Positions 45,715-57,594 of a DNA stretch of 64,000 nucleotides are shown one piece after another. The stretch spans positions 249,437 through 313,436 of the forward strand of contig CAJNDT010003435.1 in the NCBI GenBank assembly GCA_905221615.1, read 5' to 3'. Numbering within the stretch: position 1 is the stretch's first letter; each line of letters opens with the position of its first letter. Under the pieces are notes generated by a model. It was not told the origin of the DNA, did not search any database, and saw only the letters and a program-made list of their open reading frames with translations. The DNA comes from Symbiodinium sp. CCMP2592. Its lineage: Eukaryota > Sar > Dinophyceae > Suessiales > Symbiodiniaceae. The translations under genes and the position numbers were made by a program.

Positions 45715-47038
45715 CTCCCTTCAAACCCCGATATAGTCCCAAAGCTCAACCTTGAGTTCCATAGGATGGTGGACAAGTACAACAGAAGCCCAAAAGTTGG
45801 AAACCCAAAAACCTCACCCTTAAGAGTAATGTATAGGGAATCTCAGCACTATCTGGCCTTAATCCGGTTTCCAATTTTATGGGGTTTACTGCAAAGGAAC
45901 CCCCAAACCCTATAGATCCTTTAAAGGGTCCCTTATAGATCCTATTAAGGAACCCCTACTGTAAGTCGCAGTGAAGATGACCTTGCAGTCGATGTGCCTC
46001 ACCACACGGAAGACAGCGGTCATGGTCCGAACCTCAACATGGCTTCGTCCTTCAGCGCTGCAGCTCACAGCTGCTGCGGGGCTGCCATTCAATCGACTCA
46101 GCAGACGTCTTGAGGTTCGGATTCTGCAGGAGATTCTGGAGATGATGTGCCTCGTCTGCGGTATGTTCCTGCAGAATTGGAAGGTCGGGAGCAGGCTTGA
46201 TGAGTTAGGTGGTGCAGTCGAATCGCGGCAAACGGATCCATTCCTTGATGTGTCAGAGGCCACGACACATGAATGAGTGCATACTGAAGCCTGTTTCCTC
46301 AGCAACACAGTATTTCGGAATATGGCTCGTGCGCTAACATAAGGCATCTGAAGTCGAAGTCTGCCAAGCGCCTGGGTTCGGGCCCTCGAGCGCGTGGGAG
46401 TCGACCTGGGTCCTGTTGCATGCTTCAATCGCTTCCAGGGATGAGGGTTCATACGGTTTAGGTCTTCATAGGGTCTTCTAGGGGGTCCCAATGCAAGCAC
46501 ATTGCTGGAGAGACCCAGTTGACATCTGCATCGCCAGGGATCGGAGAAGTGATCATTCCGATGCTTTATCTTGAGCAGTGTCCTGAGGAGAGACGTCATC
46601 CATCTACGAGTGCTTCCAAGAGTTCAAGAGGTGGGGAGCATCGAGACAGTGGCGAATGGTAGAAAGGTTTCAGTCAAGTAGCCTATGCCCTTGCTTCGGT
46701 CGCTTCGCGAGAGTAGGGCAGAAACAGCCGAGTGCCTATGCAGTAGGTCTGCAAGTCTGTCGTCCCTGTATGACTATAGCACGTAGACTATGCCCCTTAA
46801 ACCGAGTCTCTAGTCATGGGGGATCCTGTGCCCTAAACCCTCAGAGCCCCAAGAACCCTAGCAAAAAACCATATTTTAAACACTTTTGATGCCCCCCAGA
46901 TGAATTTCCTGATAAGACTCCAGTAAATCTGGAAGGCCCCGAAAGAATATGGCGAACCCGTATTAAAACCTTAGGAAAGCCTCGCAAACAGACTTCGCTT
47001 ACAAACAATCAAGTCTTTGAAGCCCTTCCAGGCTCCCT

Positions 47039-47214
47039 AAGCCCGAAGCCCTAAACCCTAAACCCGAAACCCCTAAACCCTTAAACCCCTAAACCCCTAA
47101 ATCCCAAACCCCTAAACCCCTAAACCCTTAAACCCTAAACCCGAAATCCCTAAACCCCTAAACCCTAAACCCCTAAACCCTGACCCGGAACCCCCAAACC
47201 CTAAACCGCTAGTT
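47039..47214 (+). repeat. Interstitial telomere-like array
   Basis: About 175 bases of CCCTAAA and CCCCTAAA units, one of the longest arrays in the window. Confidence 0.9.
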
Positions 47215-47571
47215 ACGGAAGGCTCCTCCTCGCGCACTCTTTCGCCGCCACGCAGACGGCAAGGAAGATCGTAGACAGGGAGAAGGCTCGGAGGGTGCCG
47301 CCTTTTGTTTTAGAGATTAGGGATTCGGGTTCTGTAATTAGGGCTGAGGGATTAGGAATTGGGCCTAGGGTTCAGGGTTTAGGAATTTAGGGCCTAGGGA
47401 TTAGGGTTTAGGAAGTAAGGTTTTGGGGTTTAGGGTTTCGGGATTGAGGTTACGCCTGCCATGAATCTGGGGGATTTACATACGTTTCTTAAGACGGCCT
47501 TTCACTTCTTGAACAAGGTTTTGAGGGTAGTCTGTTCATGAGGTCAGGCAACCGTTTCTATGATGTTCTAT

Positions 47572-47706
47572 TCCCAGAGGGTCCAAGTACCCAAATAGCA
47601 GGGTCTCAAGGTCCAAAAACCATTCAGAGCATGGATTTGGGGACCTGAAACAACCCTAAACCCTAAACCCTAAACCCTACTATTTGGGTACTTGAACCCT
47701 CTGGGA
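47572..47706. mobile_element. Foldback element with a telomere array in its loop (family K)
   Basis: TCCCAGAGGGTCCAAGTACC and GGTACTTGAACCCTCTGGGA are inverted repeats, extended inward by CAAATAG/CTATTTG. The loop holds four perfect CCCTAAA heptamers directly against the right arm. Confidence 0.8.
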
Positions 47707-48717
47707 TTGGGTTCTATATGAGTGTGGAAGGCGCCTTACAGGTTCTGGAAACATGAATGTTCCTGAAGGACCAAACGACCCTTAAAAGTAGGGGCCCTAT
47801 ACCCTTATACTATGAACCCCTGTATGGTATATGAACCTTAAACCCTTTTAGGGTTCATTTCGTCCTTAAGGTTTATGGATGTTGATCAAACGCTGATCCA
47901 GCAACTCAGACAACTTGGAGTATTTACAGATTTGCGCCGTTTTTGGGGGTTTAGGATTTTGGATGATCCAGCAACCCTAGACTAGAAGCTCACAAAGCGA
48001 CCCGAAGTAGCGTTTAAATAGACTTCGCAGAGAAACGGTTTTCCAAGTGCTCGCAATCACTATTTCAGAGGCCAGGAGTTTCTGTCAGTGCTGAACACAG
48101 GGAGTGCTCCAAATCCGAACGAGATGCCTTGCTCTTCTGTCTCACTCAGCTGTATTCCCTTACATGGGATCGTTGGAAAGTTCCCTCATCCGGAACCCAA
48201 AAGTCACAATAAACGAAGAGAAAACTGACACCAAAGATGAAAAGAAAAGCAAGGTCCCGGCCGACGCGACCTTGGCACTCGGGGTGCGGAGCTCAGGAAG
48301 CCTCGCGCAGCCCGGCTTGCAGGGGCCTGTCCTTCCAACTGTAGAGGTAAAGGCCATAGGGCTTGGGTTTAGAGTTTGGGGTATCAAGTGATGTTCCGGT
48401 ATCAAGGTACGGCTGTGTGCAAGCCCTCGTCAGCGCAGCGGTCTGACTGATCAGAAACACGATCCCTCCGCACAGGAAGTTCTACAACAGTATGTCCCCA
48501 AACCTGGATGTAAGTAGTTCGGTCCTCGCATTGCCAACCTGTCATAGGCTTGCTTTAGGGATCGAAGGCTTAAGATCTTGGTTTCGGGTCTTGGGGCTGC
48601 AGGAGAGGATTAGTGCTTAGGGTTTAGCGGGGGGGGTTGTTGCCCCAGCCACCCCTGTTCCCAGTCGTGCCATCCTGACAACAAAACCACCACCACGACG
48701 ACTGCTACGACGACGAC

Positions 48718-48799
48718 TACCTGGACCCCCAAAGTATGTAGAATAAGAGCCTTTTATAGGTATTGGGCCATTATTTTACCTACTTTGGGGGTTTAGGTA
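48718..48799. mobile_element. MITE-like foldback, family E copy 1
   Basis: TACCTGGACCCCCAAAGTAT pairs with TACTTTGGGGGTTTAGGTA. Interior TAGAATAAGAG-TATTGGGCCATTATTTTA. Confidence 0.8.
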
Positions 48800-49901
48800 C
48801 TGAACTGTATTATACGACTGGGAGGTTCGATGTGTTCGCCATCGTGGGATGACTGAAAGGGGACACACTGCATGCTGAAACTTCGAAGCAGCAAGCGGCT
48901 AAAAAGGAGACAGAGCAAGTCTTAGATCAATACCTGCATCCCAAATCCTGCGCTGCCTAAAGCTGTAAACTTCGAAACCTTAAACCCAGCCGAAAACCCT
49001 ACACCCTGAACGCCAAAGGGTAAAACCCTAAAGCCCTCAAGCCCAAAGCCTTGCATTGCTAAACCCTACAGCCCCTCAGCCCTTGAACTCCTCGAGCCCA
49101 AAATCCTTATCGAGCCCTTAGCCCTCATAGAGCGAACCGCCCTACACCCTCAAAAGAGCCCTTCACATAATCATCGAAACTCGCGCACCCTCCCCCCCCC
49201 CCCGCGTCCTGCCCCCTGCGTGAGGTCTTCACTCTCTCAGAAGTTCGTCTACTCACTGAGTTCCTGACAGGCCTGTGCCATTCTCCTCAGGACTCTAGGG
49301 CTCTGCTGGCTTCGCCAAGTTGTCATCAAAAGACAAGGGGGATCGGACTGAAGTGTTTAAGGGTTCCTTGAAGGGTTCTTCAAGGGTTGCTTTAGGGCTT
49401 CTTTCAGGGCTCCTTGCGGGTGCAGGTTTGGGAGTACGCTATTGACTTTTACTGGGTTTGAGGACTACCTAGCGGGGTTTAGGGTTTGAGGGTCTAGGCT
49501 GATAGGACACGAGTCCTCATTCTTTGTATGTTGATGTTTATGCTCATAATTATGACGATGATGATGAAGACGTTATCGATCAACCAAACTCTGCACCCCT
49601 AAGCCCGCGACGATGTGACAGGGGCTCTCTTCCAGCAGTTCCTCCTGTATCAGTGCGTGCTCGTCGCGCCCCAGGCACGGACAAGTCTACCAGAAGTGTT
49701 GTGTTCAGCATTGGCCGCTGACTGCACAGCTAGCATTTGCTCGAGTGTCTTCTTGTGCTGTTCAACTGCAACGATACTGAGCTTTCTTGCCGCTGTGCAG
49801 GATAACATCACTACCATGGTAGAAGTTAGCGTGCCGCCGTGGATGCCCCAGCAGATGTGGCATGGCCTTTCGGTTTTGGGGCTTCGAGCTTGGACCTGTG
49901 C

Positions 49902-50006
49902 TACGCTTGATGATACAAATCCTGCATTACCTTAAGGACCCTAAACTATGGGAACAACGGTATATTCCTTATTATGGGTAATGCAGGATTTATATCATCC
50001 ACCGTA
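49902..50006. mobile_element. MITE-like foldback, family A copy 3
   Basis: 105 bp. TTGATGATACAAATCCTGCA on the left, TGCAGGATTTATATCATCCA on the right. Interior TATGGGAACAACGGTATATT. Confidence 0.85.
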
Positions 50007-50484
50007 GTTTGTCTGACGGGAGCAGGAATGTACAGGCCACTAGCCGACCGCATGTCAGGCAGAGACGACTCCAAAATCCTTTGACTAAGGGGAACTAAGG
50101 GTCATGCATGGAGCAGGGGGCGAGCCTGGCAAACGAGGGACCTGTGGCAGATTGGCGTTCGTGAGTAGTAGGACTCCTGTTCTTCTTCTTGTTGCTGCTG
50201 CTGCTGTTGGTGTTTGGGTTGGTGTCGGGGTGTCCTTAGCCCATACGCTCATGGTATATTCCTGGGGGTACTGTACTGTAATTAATCTTTCCGTTATCCT
50301 AGACCCTCAATATATCATGCTATCTCCACTAATGAACCCTTAAAGGAACCCTAGATAAATCGTGATTACATCATCTTATAGAACTGGATAGTAACTCGGA
50401 TAGTATATCCGTAAATGAACCCTTATCAGGAACCTCGAGATTCCCCGATAATATCATAGCATAATTACTAAGCAGCGTTTACAT

Positions 50485-50572
50485 TAAAAACCTCCCTTAA
50501 AGGAACCCTTGAACTCCCTAAACTCCCTTGAAGGAACCCTTGAACTCCCCAAACTCCCTTGAAGGAACCCTA
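50485..50572 (+). repeat. Short tandem repeat with GGAACCCTTGAACTCCC units
   Basis: About three units of roughly 33 bp, built from AGGAACCCTTGAACTCCC and AAACTCCCTTGA. They belong to the dispersed GGAACCCTT-type motif. Confidence 0.75.
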
Positions 50573-50666
50573 GCCTCCTGACGTTCTCCGAGGCCCGCGC
50601 TGCCGCCAAACCTGCAAACAGCGAAGCCGAAGCGCCGCTCCCGGCTCGAGCAGTAACGTTGTGTAG

Positions 50667-50750
50667 GGTTTGGGGTTTAGGGTTTTGGGGTTTGGGGGTT
50701 TAGGGTTTTGGGGTCTAGGTTTTAGGGGTTAGGGTGTAGGGGTTGGGTTA
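50667..50750 (-). repeat. Degenerate telomere-like array, TTTAGGG strand
   Basis: TTTAGGG, TTTGGGG and TTTTGGGG units over about 85 bases. Confidence 0.75.
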
Positions 50751-51217
50751 GTGTATAGTTTCGGCACTTCTCCTGTCAGATGTGGATCCAAGTATGTTGG
50801 GATTCTGAGCCGAGCTCTGTATGACAGTGCCTCCGTCTCAATTTTCAGGCATTAGTGTTTGGGATCTAGATCCGAGTATTTGTCGGCCAGGTTCCTGCAG
50901 TGCGTCTCTTTGGCTCGTGCACGTGGATGGAAGCACGACAGGTTCCACACAGGGTTTAGTGTTCAACCATGGCCTAAGACAGTTCGAACAGAACTTTGTC
51001 GTGTGCATATGGTGTTTCAATCGCAAAAGAAGGGCCATATCACAACAGGGTCAGATCATACTATAGATGTAGAGCGACCTTACACAATCCTTCTAAAATC
51101 GCAACACTGTCTCAAGCTCCCAAGCCTCGCATGCCTCCAAACCCTAAACCCGAAATCCTTCCTGAGGCCGAAGGGTGCCAAAAATCCCAAGGCGGGCATC
51201 TGTGTATTCTACACTCC

Positions 51218-51219
<2 letters not shown>

Positions 51220-51262
<43 letters not shown>

Positions 51263-51305
51263 TCTCTCTCCCTATCCCTCTCTTTCTCTCTGTCTCCCTC
51301 CCCAT
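51220..51305 (+). repeat. (CT)n microsatellite
   Basis: About 85 bases of CTCTCT. Ser/Leu frames here are artefacts. Confidence 0.95.
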
Positions 51306-52328
51306 CTCGCCCTGTGTGCGTGCGCCCAACTTTGAGATCTCGGCACCCGACCCTTTCAACAGCGAGTTTCCCGAAACTGCCTGCCACTCCGAATGATGAA
51401 CCCCGATACGAGACGATATTGGCCAACTACGCCCTCAAAATCATAAGCGAAAGGACGATTGGCTTTACAAAGCGATGGGGATCTGAATGGACAGATGCAG
51501 TCTACATGAGTTTACATTCGGGTACCTCAAAATTGCCCCTCCCATGCACGTTTCTCTACGACCGGTGTTCCAAGTGACTTTTCTTCTCGGTACATATTTA
51601 GACAGGAGCTCACTGTGACAAGAAGCCCTGCAAGAGACACCGATTGTTTAGATCAATCTTCTTGACGGGCTGACGTTGGCAGTGTCTTCTTCCAGGTCCT
51701 TAAATCGCTGGGGCCCGAAATTCTATCACAAGCTTTGCATAAGCAGAGGGGCACCAGAACGCTGAGGCTGAGCGCTTTGCAAGTTGTTCTGAATTAGCAG
51801 TTAAGTTCTAAACTTTACACGGGCCCATCACTGCCTGACAGCTGACAGCCTCTAGTAGGTCTCTAACCTGTCACCGAAAAGCAGGTTGGGATCAGGGACA
51901 GCGGCATCAGGAGGCGGTTTGGGGTTTGGGGTTTAGGAATCATCGCGACTTTGGCGGTAATGCATGTTGGGTCCTCGTGGAATGCGAGCGGGAATGTATT
52001 CAACTTGGCATTCAGCAATTGAGGCTTGTGATGTGCATTCTGCCAGCAGAGGCGTGAGCTCATTGTTGAATATGGAAGCCAGTGATCATAGTATAACTTA
52101 CCCCAAAATGATCCTCAATCGTTTTATATGGAAGCCAAGCATGATAGTATACTCGTCCCCCCAAGTACCTATTCTGAGCACTAAGGCTCCCGTTGCACCT
52201 TTGGAGCAGGTCGAGACGGCTCAGCCGTCCGGATAGCGGTTTCCCCGAACACCAAAATTCAGCAACCCCGAAGCTTCACAGTCCATAACCTACCGGCCCC
52301 AACCCGGAGACCTGATCGAAAATCAGAG

Positions 52329-52418
52329 TACCTAGACCTAGACCCTCAGAAGTAGATAGAATAGTGGCCCCAAACCTATGAATGGCCATTATTCTACATA
52401 CTTTGTGGGGTCCAGGTA
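52329..52418. mobile_element. Foldback element, family E copy 2
   Basis: TACCTAGACCTAGACCCTCA on the left (diverged) and CATACTTTGTGGGGTCCAGG on the right. Interior GGCCATTATTCTACAT matches other family E copies. Confidence 0.65.
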
Positions 52419-52822
52419 AGTAGAACCACTGGGGGAACCCTTAAGGGTGTGAGGAACTGAACCCCTAGGTCTTCCCAAACCCTCAACAAACCAATGCCCC
52501 AATACCCCTGAAGTACGGAGTATGCTTTATTCTCAATAGATAGTACGGGACTTTATCTTGTGGTCTAGGGTATATTCCTTAGGCTCTGTGGGCGCTTTAG
52601 AAGCTTTATGCGAGCCTTATCATAACCCCATCGCGCGCCTTACGCACCCTTTATGCGATCCCCCAGAAACCTTTTCATGCTGGATCCCTAAACCCGAACC
52701 CCCTATAAGCCCTATATAAGTCCTAAACCCTCTATAAACTCTCCAGGCCCTATATTTAAACCCTAAACCCTAAACGCCGTTCTAAGCCCGCTAAACCGTA
52801 AAGCCCGTTGTAAGCTCTGTTC

Positions 52823-52950
52823 ATGGGTAGTTGTCAAAATTACGGCCCTTGTGGGGTACCCTAAGTAATTGGTGCCGTACTATAATAGTGGGGTAATAGG
52901 TGCCGTACTATAGTCACCCAAGGGACCATAATTTTGACAACCACCCTCAT
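52823..52950. repeat. Long hairpin with GTTGTCAAAATTA arms (single copy)
   Basis: ATGGGTAGTTGTCAAAATTA and ATAATTTTGACAACCACCCT form inverted arms, extended by GGTCC/GGCCC-type pairs. The loop has two copies of GGTGCCGTACTATA. No second copy in the window. Confidence 0.7.
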
Positions 52951-52961
52951 AACTAACAGCC

Positions 52962-53080
52962 AACAGGGGGGGACCCTTAATAAGGACCCCTAGGTATATA
53001 CCCTTAATATAGCTATTATATACCCATGATATAGCCCATTATAGGGTAAGGGTCCCCATGACGGGTCCCTCCTTTTCCGC
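52962..53080. mobile_element. Foldback element, family H copy 1
   Basis: GGGGGGGACCCTTAATAAGG on the left, CATGACGGGTCCCTCCTTTT on the right. The interior TATATACCC / GGGTAT stem is rearranged relative to 57163-57280. It begins only 12 bp after the preceding hairpin. Confidence 0.7.
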
Positions 53081-53185
53081 TTTGATATAAGCTCTGTTCA
53101 TAATTAATCCGATGACAGGACCGACTCATTTCGTCGGCCCTCGAAGCTTTCGGGGCAACCCGAGGCCTCTCGTGTAGGGTTTACC

Positions 53186-53272
53186 TGGACCCTACGGAAC
53201 CTACCGTTTTAGGGTTCCCTAATATGATTTCTTTATATAAGTCCTTAAAAAGGTAGGTTACGTGGGGTTAAG
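53186..53272. mobile_element. Foldback element, family M copy 2
   Basis: GGACCCTACGGAACCTACC-type left arm and AGGTAGGTTACGTGGGGTT right arm. Interior CCCTAATATGATTTCTTTA equals the reverse complement of 11577-11672. Confidence 0.65.
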
Positions 53273-53877
53273 GTAGGGTCTACATTTTGTGGCTTGGGGT
53301 GTAGATGGGTGTACGTAAAGCGGGCTTTGGGGTTTAGGAGTAGGGGTCAGTAGGGTTTAGGGTCTATCTGGGGATCCAAAAATATAAAGCCTACTGTTTT
53401 GAGGGTTCTACCCTCTAGTTAAGGGGTCATGAATAACTAGTTTGTAGGGTTTAGGGTCTAGGGTTTGGGGTTTAGGCCTTAGGGTTTGGGGCTTATAGGG
53501 CCTACAGGGCTTATCGAGGGTTCAGGTGGCAGGTTCGACGGGTGCAAAAGACGCCCAGAGGCTTAGGAGTTTAGGGCTTTCAGGTTTAGGGTTTAGGGTG
53601 TAGGGCTTAGCTGGGTTGAAGTGCTCTAAAATCTCAGACTTCTTAGACTGGTTTTGGGCTTGTTTGTGGAGGATTTACTGAGGGCTCTATGATTTCATTT
53701 ATGAGGGTTCTTCGAGGGTTCTGTGAGGATTTTATATGGGTTCAAAGGGTCCTAGCGGATTCTATGAAGGGTACATTGGGTTTCGAAACAGGCAGGCTCT
53801 ACACTTTAGTGTCCCATAAGGGCGGTTACAAATGGTTCTAAGAGGGTTTTACAACGGTTTTGGACTCTGGGCTTGGA

Positions 53878-54300
53878 TCCTAAGGGAACCCTGCACCCTA
53901 AAGCCTAAACCCTAAAGCCTAAATCTTAAACCATAAACTCTAAACCCTAAAGCCTCCACCCTAAAAAGCCTAAACCCTAAAGCCTTAACTAGGGCCTAAA
54001 CCCTAAACCTTGTCAGGCTAGTGATGCAACGCCTTCGGCAGCGGCTGAGCCGGGTCGGGTCCTCGGAGATGAAGATTGCAAAATGGTTAGGGATTGTGGG
54101 CTCCAGGTACTCGCGGTTCCAAAACCCAAACCCTACACCCCTAAACCCGAAACCCAAAACCCGAAACCCAAAACCCCAAACCCTAAATCCTAACTAGACC
54201 CCAACCCTCTAATTCCGATCTGTAAACCTAAACCCTAAGCCTAAAGCCATCGAAAAACCAAAACCTGAAACCCTAACCCTAAAACCCTAAATCCTACCCG
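53878..54300 (+). repeat. Clustered degenerate telomere-like repeats
   Basis: Two CCCTAAA-rich blocks (about 53880-54015 and 54120-54300), separated by about 100 bases of unique sequence. They include CCCGAAA and CCCAAAA variants. Confidence 0.75.
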
Positions 54301-54715
54301 AAACCGGGATCCTTGAGGAGTTTTTGGGAGCTGCTTCTTATGCCAGGCTCCGAAGGCTGCATGAAATGGAGAGATGTTTGGAGAAGTATCGCTTTTGTTC
54401 TGATTGCTGTAATAGTTGTGGTCGTCGTCGCTACTATCACATTGTTGATGTTGGCCGTGATCTGTGCTACGAATAACACTCTGGCACTTATGTTTAATCG
54501 TGACCACTCTTGGCACTGACGTCAGCTTGAGCTATTGACAATAGTATTCTTTTCCTAGAAGGCGTAAACCCTAAACCCGATAAGCCCTAGAACCCGAAGC
54601 TAGTTTCCGCAAGGAAAGGGTGTTGGACTGCCTGGGCCATGTTGTGCCATATGACTGCAGGCCCCCGAGCTCCGAAATCCCAAAGCGCCAGGCCCCTTTT
54701 GTTCCTGGGAGCTCC

Positions 54716-54820
54716 TACGATTAATGATATAAATCCTGCATTACCCAAAATAAGGAATATACCATAATTCCCATAGTTTAGGGTCCTTAAGGTACTGCAG
54801 GATTTATATCATCCACCGTA
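54716..54820. mobile_element. MITE-like foldback, family A copy 4
   Basis: TAATGATATAAATCCTGCAT on the left, CTGCAGGATTTATATCATCC on the right. 105 bp, standard interior, in the orientation opposite to the copy at 8464. Confidence 0.87.
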
Positions 54821-54907
54821 TGCTTCAGGCGCCTCTTTGGACGAGACGCTGTCGCAGCTGCCGCAGGAGAGCCCGCGTAAGCAGAGTTGTCAGGGATGAG
54901 ACGGTTC

Positions 54908-54995
54908 AGGTCTTAGGGTTTAGGGTTTAGGGTTCAGGGTTCAGGGTTTAGGGTTTAGGGTTTAGGTTTTGGGGATTTAGGGTTTCGGGTTTGGG
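54908..54995 (-). repeat. Telomere-like array, TTTAGGG strand
   Basis: About 12 units of TTTAGGG with TTCAGGG variants. Confidence 0.9.
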
Positions 54996-55130
54996 GTAAA
55001 CCAATGCTTATGATTCTCAAGTAAGACTCAAAGAGTCGACGGCGTGATTTGGTTGCTTGCTGGCCCCTTGTTTGCTGCCGCTGCGTATTGCGATTAGTAC
55101 TGTCACTGTTCTTGTTGTTATGACTATATC

Positions 55131-55139
55131 TATATATAC

Positions 55140-55188
<49 letters not shown>

Positions 55189-55532
55189 TATATAACATAT
55201 AACATATAACATATAATATATAATATATAACATATAATATATAATATATAATATATAATATATAATATATAAAATATACTATATAATATATAATATATAA
55301 TAGATAATATATAATATATAATATATAATATATAATAGATAATATATAATATATAATATATAGTATATAATATATAATAGATAATATATAATAGATAATA
55401 GATAATAGATAATAGATAACAGATAATATATAATATATAATATATAATATATAATATATAATATATAATATATAATATATAATATATAATATATAATAAT
55501 AATAATATATATATATATATATATATATATGG
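55131..55532. repeat. Palindromic AT-rich repeat block
   Basis: About 400 bases of TATAATA/TATAACA minisatellite, flanked on each side by a 30-40 base TA run. The outer flanks CACTGTT...TTATGACTA (about 55105) and TAGTCATGATAACAGTG (about 55536) are inverted, so the whole block can fold as one large cruciform. Tyr/Ile frames across it are artefacts. Confidence 0.85.
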
Positions 55533-55674
55533 CAGTAGTCATGATAACAGTGTAACAGAGAGACTTGTCCTGCTGCCATTGTGGCTATCACTGCGGAGGA
55601 CTTGTCCGTCGATGCCCACCATGAGGAAGCCACGAAGGTTGCGGAGGTACAGCCATGAGGAATGTACAAGTTGA

Positions 55675-55800
55675 GTTAGGGTTTAAGGGTTTAGGGTTTA
55701 GGGTTTAGGGTTTAAGGGTTTAGGGTTTAGGGTTTAAGGGTTTAGGGTTTAGGGTTTAGGGGTTTAGGGGTTTAGGGGTTTAGGGGTTTAGGGTTTAGGA
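55675..55800 (-). repeat. Telomere-like array, TTTAGGG strand
   Basis: About 125 bases of TTTAGGG and TTTAGGGG/TTTAAGGG units. Lies about 140 bp after the palindromic AT block. Confidence 0.92.
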
Positions 55801-56568
55801 GTGTTGACACGACTACAAGTAGCTTCAGTCGCTGCTTGGGGGATTTTCTTGACTCTCCTGCTGCCGCTGCCCTTGAACAGCCACTCTGGCAAGGCATGTG
55901 ACCGTTTAAGGCTCATGGTGGACGCTTGAGTGATCTTGGGTGAGCATCCCTCTCCGCGACAAGGCGACGGCGGAGAACTTCATCAAGCGCCATGACGAGG
56001 CGGGTGGGAGCTTAACCTCAGATCCCGAGCATCGGGTGCAGCATGATCGATGCCCCTGCGGATTTTCCATAAGTTCATGTACCCTGAGCAAGCAAGATCT
56101 TCGCATCCAGCATCCAATGCAGGCGTTGAGGCCACCGTGAGGACTGTGGCAGCTGCAGTTGCAGTTGCACGGGATGTGGGGTCGGGGTGGTGGGGATAGC
56201 AGTCGCAGCAGTCTCCATGTCGCAATCTGCATTTCCCCGTGCTGATGTATTTGCAGCACCGCTCTGCAACGCCGGAGTGCAAAGCTCCTGCCCTTTGGCA
56301 GCTTCGGGCAAAGATGATCCGGACAGGGCAGGCTGTCAGTCTCACGTCGACGGCTGAAAGGGGGCCGTTGAGTGCATGCGCTTCCCATGGCGGAGAAATT
56401 CGAATCTCCGGCTTTCCGGGCATATCCTGCGTCTGAAAATGTTCCTCCCGACTCGGCTTCTGCATGACTTGACGAACCGGAAGATGCACTCTACCCTGAT
56501 CCTGAAATTATACTAGGGAACCCACAACTGTAGTATTGGCCCTTATATTACATAGCCTTATAGCCTCG

Positions 56569-56675
56569 GACCTAGAGTAGGCCCTTATGCCCTTTTTAGG
56601 GCTGAGGTTCCCTCGTCAGCCCCTTTAAAGCAAAAAGGGCACCCTTTTTTATTCCTAGGTGACTCTTGGGTCTAG
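56569..56675. mobile_element. MITE-like foldback, family G copy 2
   Basis: GGACCTAGAGTAGGCCCTTA on the left, TAGGTGACTCTTGGGTCTAG on the right. Interior CCCTTTTTAGGG and AAAAAGGGCACCC. Confidence 0.8.
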
Positions 56676-57162
56676 TAGAAGGCTAGTTCAGACAAGCGGC
56701 TGAGTGCATGGCACGACTTAGACTTGACGTCTATAGGGACAGATTCCGGACGTGGCTGTTTTGCCAGCAGGCGGACCGTCGTCATCGAACAGTCATCCGA
56801 TTCACGACCGCAATATCATTCCTAGGGGCCTGAGTGATTCGTATATAATAGCCCCCTTGTAATACCTATATGAAATGTTTCTCATACTATCATCATGTAT
56901 ACTTATGTCCTTGTATCCTTACTGTAGCATAACGCTGAAGTACATCCGAAGGCCTATTCGAATAGTTCCCATACCCACCAATCAGTCTTGAAACCACGTT
57001 CAGCAGGCGTGTAAACATAGGCTAAGTCATATTCCCGAAAATAAAAGGGTATTGGGCTCAGCGCTTCCTTTCGAGCCCCATGCGCCGCTGGGATGCCGCG
57101 GGGGCTGGCCCCTGCTTTGTGCCTACGCCAGCTCCCAAGACATCCTTAGGCTGCTATAATCA

Positions 57163-57280
57163 AAGGGGAAAAGGAGGGACCCTTAATGGGGACCCCTACC
57201 CTATAATGGGTATATACTAGCTATATTAAGGGTATATACCTAATTAGGGGTCCTCATCAAGGATCCCTCCTTTTACCCCT
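57163..57280. mobile_element. MITE-like foldback, family H copy 2 (best example)
   Basis: AGGGGAAAAGGAGGGACCC pairs with GGATCCCTCCTTTTACCCCT. Inner GGGGACCCCT/AGGGGTCCTC and GTATATACTAGCTATATTA extend the stem over most of the element. Confidence 0.85.
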
Positions 57281-57594
57281 GGATATAAGGGTTTTTTCCA
57301 GTCCTTGTGTTTAAGTTTGGGAAATAGTGTCCGAAACTTGGAGGTCGGGATGATTATCAATACCATTCCTGTAAGACAGCATCGGCAGGAAGGAAGTACC
57401 GCTGTTTGCTGATGTTTTTGTACGGCTTTTTCGGGGTTTCACGGTTTCACTTCTTTGAAAAGACAATATTGCGAGACACAAGCGGGCGAGATCACGATGA
57501 ATTTCAGCAGAACTCAGTTGGGTTGGTATAGGGAGTGCATCGCAAGGGCACGTGTATCCGTGCAGATGAGAGCACCGCGCCACATGATAACATA

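Noticed and set aside
45910-46599. A 229-codon minus-strand frame
   Set aside because: Longest free-standing frame in the right part, but Arg/Ser-rich, overlaps competing open frames on the other strand, and has no recognisable motif; a chance frame cannot be excluded.
54313-54519. Small hydrophobic peptide frame with a possible membrane span
   Set aside because: 68 codons, and the Val/Ile run comes from a GTCGTC/GTAGTT-like stretch; no supporting context.
55130-55669. Tyr/Ile-rich frame of 179 codons
   Set aside because: Translation of the TATAATA minisatellite.
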